A stretch of 48,870 bases of DNA from a virus. The stretch lies in the IMG/VR virus record IMGVR_UViG_3300036761_001677, positions 1 to 48,870 of that record; one strand, written 5' to 3'. A model generated the notes under the pieces. The model did no database searches, was not told the DNA's origin, and worked only from the letters and a program-made list of their open reading frames with translations. Every line of letters starts with the position of its first letter. The first letter of the stretch is position 1. Made by a program: the position numbers and the translations under genes. This document shows positions 46,388 through 48,870 of this stretch, piece after piece.

Positions 46388-48824
46388 TTGCCTCTCCTCT
46401 CGCTATGATCTTCACAGACCAGCCCGATACCGCGAACGGGACTGCTGCTCTGATTCTAAAGCGTATATTTGTACCAACAACAAAGAAATCAGCGAAGGTC
46501 TCATTTCTACCAGACCGAATTGTAACGGTTTGGTTTGTCCATGTTGCGCCTGAATCTGTCGATGCACCAATCTCAACGTCAACGGCGGGATGGCTGACCT
46601 CATGGTATATCGACACTCTGCTCAGAGTTTTATCAGTATATGGCTGACCCATTGTAAAGTCTTTCGATTGCCAGTACGATAGAAGAGGCCTGTTCAATAA
46701 GCCTTCCCAATCGTAGTTGTACTTCTTGCTAATTTCATAGAACTGTCCATCCAATCCACCAAGCAGGTTGGAGGGAGCAGCAGCAGCTACAAGTTTCTCA
46801 TCGAACTTCCATGTTTGCTCTGTGACGAGTCCCTGTAGTTCAGCGATGCTAATGAAGCCCTTTGTTACATCGTACCCTTGGCCAGCAACGGGTAGACGCC
46901 ATTTGGTCCACGAGTCGTCCGAGTAATTATACACCCAGAGCGTATCGGCAATATAACCAGCGATCTTGTTTATGAACATTGGAATGAGCTGAGGTGCCCC
47001 ATCCGGCCCAATATAGCCGAGTGCTCGATAGGCTCCTTCAGTATAGATGAACTTGTCCTCAACGTACTTGGAAGATGATTTGTAGAGGTCAACCACGGAG
47101 ACTGCATCGACGTCCACATTCACTCCAGTGTTACTTGGAGTCCCTATACGAATATCAAAGTACCGGCTATCTGCAGAGCCATTTGTGAACTTCCTGCTTA
47201 CAATATAAGGTGCCCACTCTGAAGCTCCAGTAAACACGATAGTCCTTGTCGTTGCGCCCCTGGAGACACCGCCAGCATTCTGCTCATCAATGGTGATATC
47301 AACAGAGCAGGCCCCAGCAACCTTGAGCCATACTACAGCAGAGACCTCATGGACGTCTATGCTTCCAAGATCGAAGTGGACTGCCCCAGCGATCCCATAT
47401 GGGTGAAGATAGATTGTCCCTGAGGTTCTACTATAACGGACAAACTGACCTCCGAAGTTCCCTCCCGACACTGTAACCAGTGTTCCGGCCCCACCCCCGT
47501 CGAGCTTCCATGAGTTCCTAAACCCATTCGATGAAGGAATAACAGTGAACTTAGAGTCAAGGATCGTCCTATCTCCGTTCCCTCCATTTAGTGTAACTGT
47601 TGTCCCCGCTACGCTCGACACGGTTCTATCTGCCGTGAGTCCCCAACCAGATATAGTATCTACCGCTCCAGTTGGTATTCTCGTCCCAACCACGTCTCCA
47701 GACTCCATGATGCAGTTCAGGAGAGTGTTGTTTGCTGTGCTAACATCTCCTTCGAACTCTTCATGCAAAAACGTTGGGTTCGGAGCGAGCTGATAAATCT
47801 CTGTCCCATCAGCGTACTCAGGGATCTTCCCAGTCGGAACGAATAGCCAGTACTCATCAAACTCTGCTGCGGTTGTACCAAAGCACGTCGAGTAGTATTT
47901 CTGTGTGATCCCATCAGGTCCATATAGGAGTTCCTGCTTGACCTTATCTGCGACGGACTTGATGTTCTGCAGATTGAGGATGTACACATTATCCCATCCA
48001 AGGAATATGTGCTCAGTTCCCATGTCTCCTATTGAGCGGGGGGCTGCAAGTCCAATAGAGTGCAATTGCTGGAAGGAAAATGCTGGATCGAGTAGATCTG
48101 TCTTTCGGCCAATGTGCACAGAACCTTCCTTGTATACAAGGAGGAACTCTCCCAGCTTAGCGAGCTGCTGAATGTACTCTGCGTCGTCACCAACAAGTAC
48201 TGAGCCTCCACCGTATGCTGTAGCCCATTTCGAGACCTCACCCTTTGCAGACCACTGAACATGGGCATACAACTGCACTCCACTTCCTCTCGGCCCTCCG
48301 AGTACCGCTCTTCCGTCCATCGTGGCAATTGCTCGAGCATTCGTAGGCACTGGGTCTGGGGTACCACCACCAATATCGAACCCAGTAAGTACTTGCCCCT
48401 CAGGTCCATAGGAAGCATTGATCAGTATGAATATCCCATCTGCTTCTGAGCAGAGAAATGTCGCATCACCATAATCACCAGAGCCAGGATATGCACTTCC
48501 ATTGTTAATGTGCATTCTGTACGGTGTGTAGATGCACTTTCCAACGTCCAGAGAAAACCATTGTGCAGGAAGGAGCTGGAAGTAGTTAAAGGCACCTCCT
48601 CTGAATATGGTCTTCGTTGCTACGTTCCCAGTGTACAATGGAATTCTTTTGAACTTTGTACCAGACTCATAATAGGCATTGAGCAATGAGATTGCCATAA
48701 GAGTACTACTACCAGTAAGGGTCCAGAGGTACTCACTCAGGATTATCGGCTCTTTCGCCCCGAAATACTTTCCCTTAAAGCCGTTCCTCGTGACTATCTG
48801 TCCACGAGTAAACCTGACATTCAT
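46377..48824 (-). CDS. Nozzle-like tail protein (gp10/tail tubular B type)
   Basis: An 815-aa beta-propeller-type protein. The segments ARAIATMDGRAVLGGPRGSG (about residues 186-205), QWSAKGEVSKWATAYGGGSV, then YKEGSVHIGRKTD and SIGLAAPRSI fit the nozzle/packaged-DNA-stabilisation family of podoviruses, which closes the portal channel with the adaptor. The C-terminal half has carbohydrate-binding-like beta domains. ATG at 48824, 12 nt after the end of the partial gene. Confidence 0.75.
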   Translation of the reverse strand: MNVRFTRGQIVTRNGFKGKYFGAKEPIILSEYLWTLTGSSTLMAISLLNAYYESGTKFKRIPLYTGNVATKTIFRGGAFNYFQLLPAQWFSLDVGKCIYTPYRMHINNGSAYPGSGDYGDATFLCSEADGIFILINASYGPEGQVLTGFDIGGGTPDPVPTNARAIATMDGRAVLGGPRGSGVQLYAHVQWSAKGEVSKWATAYGGGSVLVGDDAEYIQQLAKLGEFLLVYKEGSVHIGRKTDLLDPAFSFQQLHSIGLAAPRSIGDMGTEHIFLGWDNVYILNLQNIKSVADKVKQELLYGPDGITQKYYSTCFGTTAAEFDEYWLFVPTGKIPEYADGTEIYQLAPNPTFLHEEFEGDVSTANNTLLNCIMESGDVVGTRIPTGAVDTISGWGLTADRTVSSVAGTTVTLNGGNGDRTILDSKFTVIPSSNGFRNSWKLDGGGAGTLVTVSGGNFGGQFVRYSRTSGTIYLHPYGIAGAVHFDLGSIDVHEVSAVVWLKVAGACSVDITIDEQNAGGVSRGATTRTIVFTGASEWAPYIVSRKFTNGSADSRYFDIRIGTPSNTGVNVDVDAVSVVDLYKSSSKYVEDKFIYTEGAYRALGYIGPDGAPQLIPMFINKIAGYIADTLWVYNYSDDSWTKWRLPVAGQGYDVTKGFISIAELQGLVTEQTWKFDEKLVAAAAPSNLLGGLDGQFYEISKKYNYDWEGLLNRPLLSYWQSKDFTMGQPYTDKTLSRVSIYHEVSHPAVDVEIGASTDSGATWTNQTVTIRSGRNETFADFFVVGTNIRFRIRAAVPFAVSGWSVKIIARGEANAY

Positions 48825-48836
48825 GAGAGCAGGGCT

Positions 48837-48870
48837 CTACGCAATGTCGATATCAACAGGGACAAGCTCT
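48837..48870 (-). CDS. 3' end of an unknown protein, truncated by the right edge
   Basis: A frame open from the right edge ends at TAG 48837-48839 with residues ELVPVDIDIA. It is followed by the nozzle gene 12 nt later. Too short to identify; this frame was chosen because it ends tidily before the next ATG. Confidence 0.45.
   Translation of the reverse strand, partial: ELVPVDIDIA

Noticed and set aside
1-48870. Closed circular genome
   Set aside because: The open frames at the two ends do not join in frame and no terminal repeat was seen.

Overview
The window looks like a large, nearly complete piece of the genome of a tailed bacteriophage of podovirus type. The evidence is a divergently organised virion, packaging and replication gene set, tightly packed genes with ATGA/TAATG junctions, strong AGGAGG-type ribosome binding sites, and many microproteins. 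Virion genes include terminase, portal, scaffold, major capsid protein, head-tail adaptor, a nozzle-like tail protein and very large internal (ejection-type) proteins. No integrase, tail sheath or tail-tube gene was seen. The host cannot be fixed from the sequence. A DUF261-like gene and a radical SAM/SPASM enzyme would fit an anaerobe, perhaps a spirochaete or Firmicute, but this is inference. Genes run off both ends and the two ends do not join in frame, so the window is a slice and not a closed circle.

Layout. (1) 17.1 kb leftward to 1, minus strand: small and large terminase, a run of small structural genes, portal, scaffold, capsid, adaptor, three related tail-fibre-type proteins, then a 415-residue protein with 71 cysteines immediately followed by a radical SAM/SPASM maturase-like gene. 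(2) 17.1-27.0 kb, plus strand: about 28 mostly small, unknown genes, with a lysozyme-like endolysin, a J-domain protein, several zinc-ribbon microproteins and small membrane proteins. A 1.1-kb non-coding hub (18.0-19.1 kb) is full of palindromes and repeats. (3) 37.9 kb leftward to 27.0 kb, minus strand: replication and recombination (vWA protein, Cas4-like nuclease, Sak4-like ATPase, DUF669-like protein, DNA methyltransferase, UDG-DNA polymerase A fusion, DUF3987-type ATPase), plus lysis-type membrane genes and a CAP-domain secreted protein. (4) 48.9-38.0 kb, minus strand: nozzle-like protein, GNAT acetyltransferase and three internal virion/ejection-type proteins (237, 874 and 1513 aa).

Regulation. 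Consensus-like sigma70 promoters (TTGACA, 17-bp spacer, TATATT/TACATT/TATTCT/TATACT) can be read at 17.1 kb (a near-perfect palindrome firing both ways), 15.1 kb and 37.9 kb (both leftward). The last two share the 10-mer TATAGTATAC. The 18-19 kb hub carries seven copies or near-copies of an AACTGATATMTCAGTT palindrome.

The best candidate for an undescribed system is the Cys-rich fibre-like protein with its radical SAM/SPASM partner, translationally coupled at 246-2641. The layout suggests a phage virion protein that receives many RiPP-like cysteine modifications. A second genome-wide oddity is a set of long out-of-frame gene overlaps. In these, the conserved domain of the upstream protein ends where the downstream gene starts, and the reading frame continues as a low-complexity tail.
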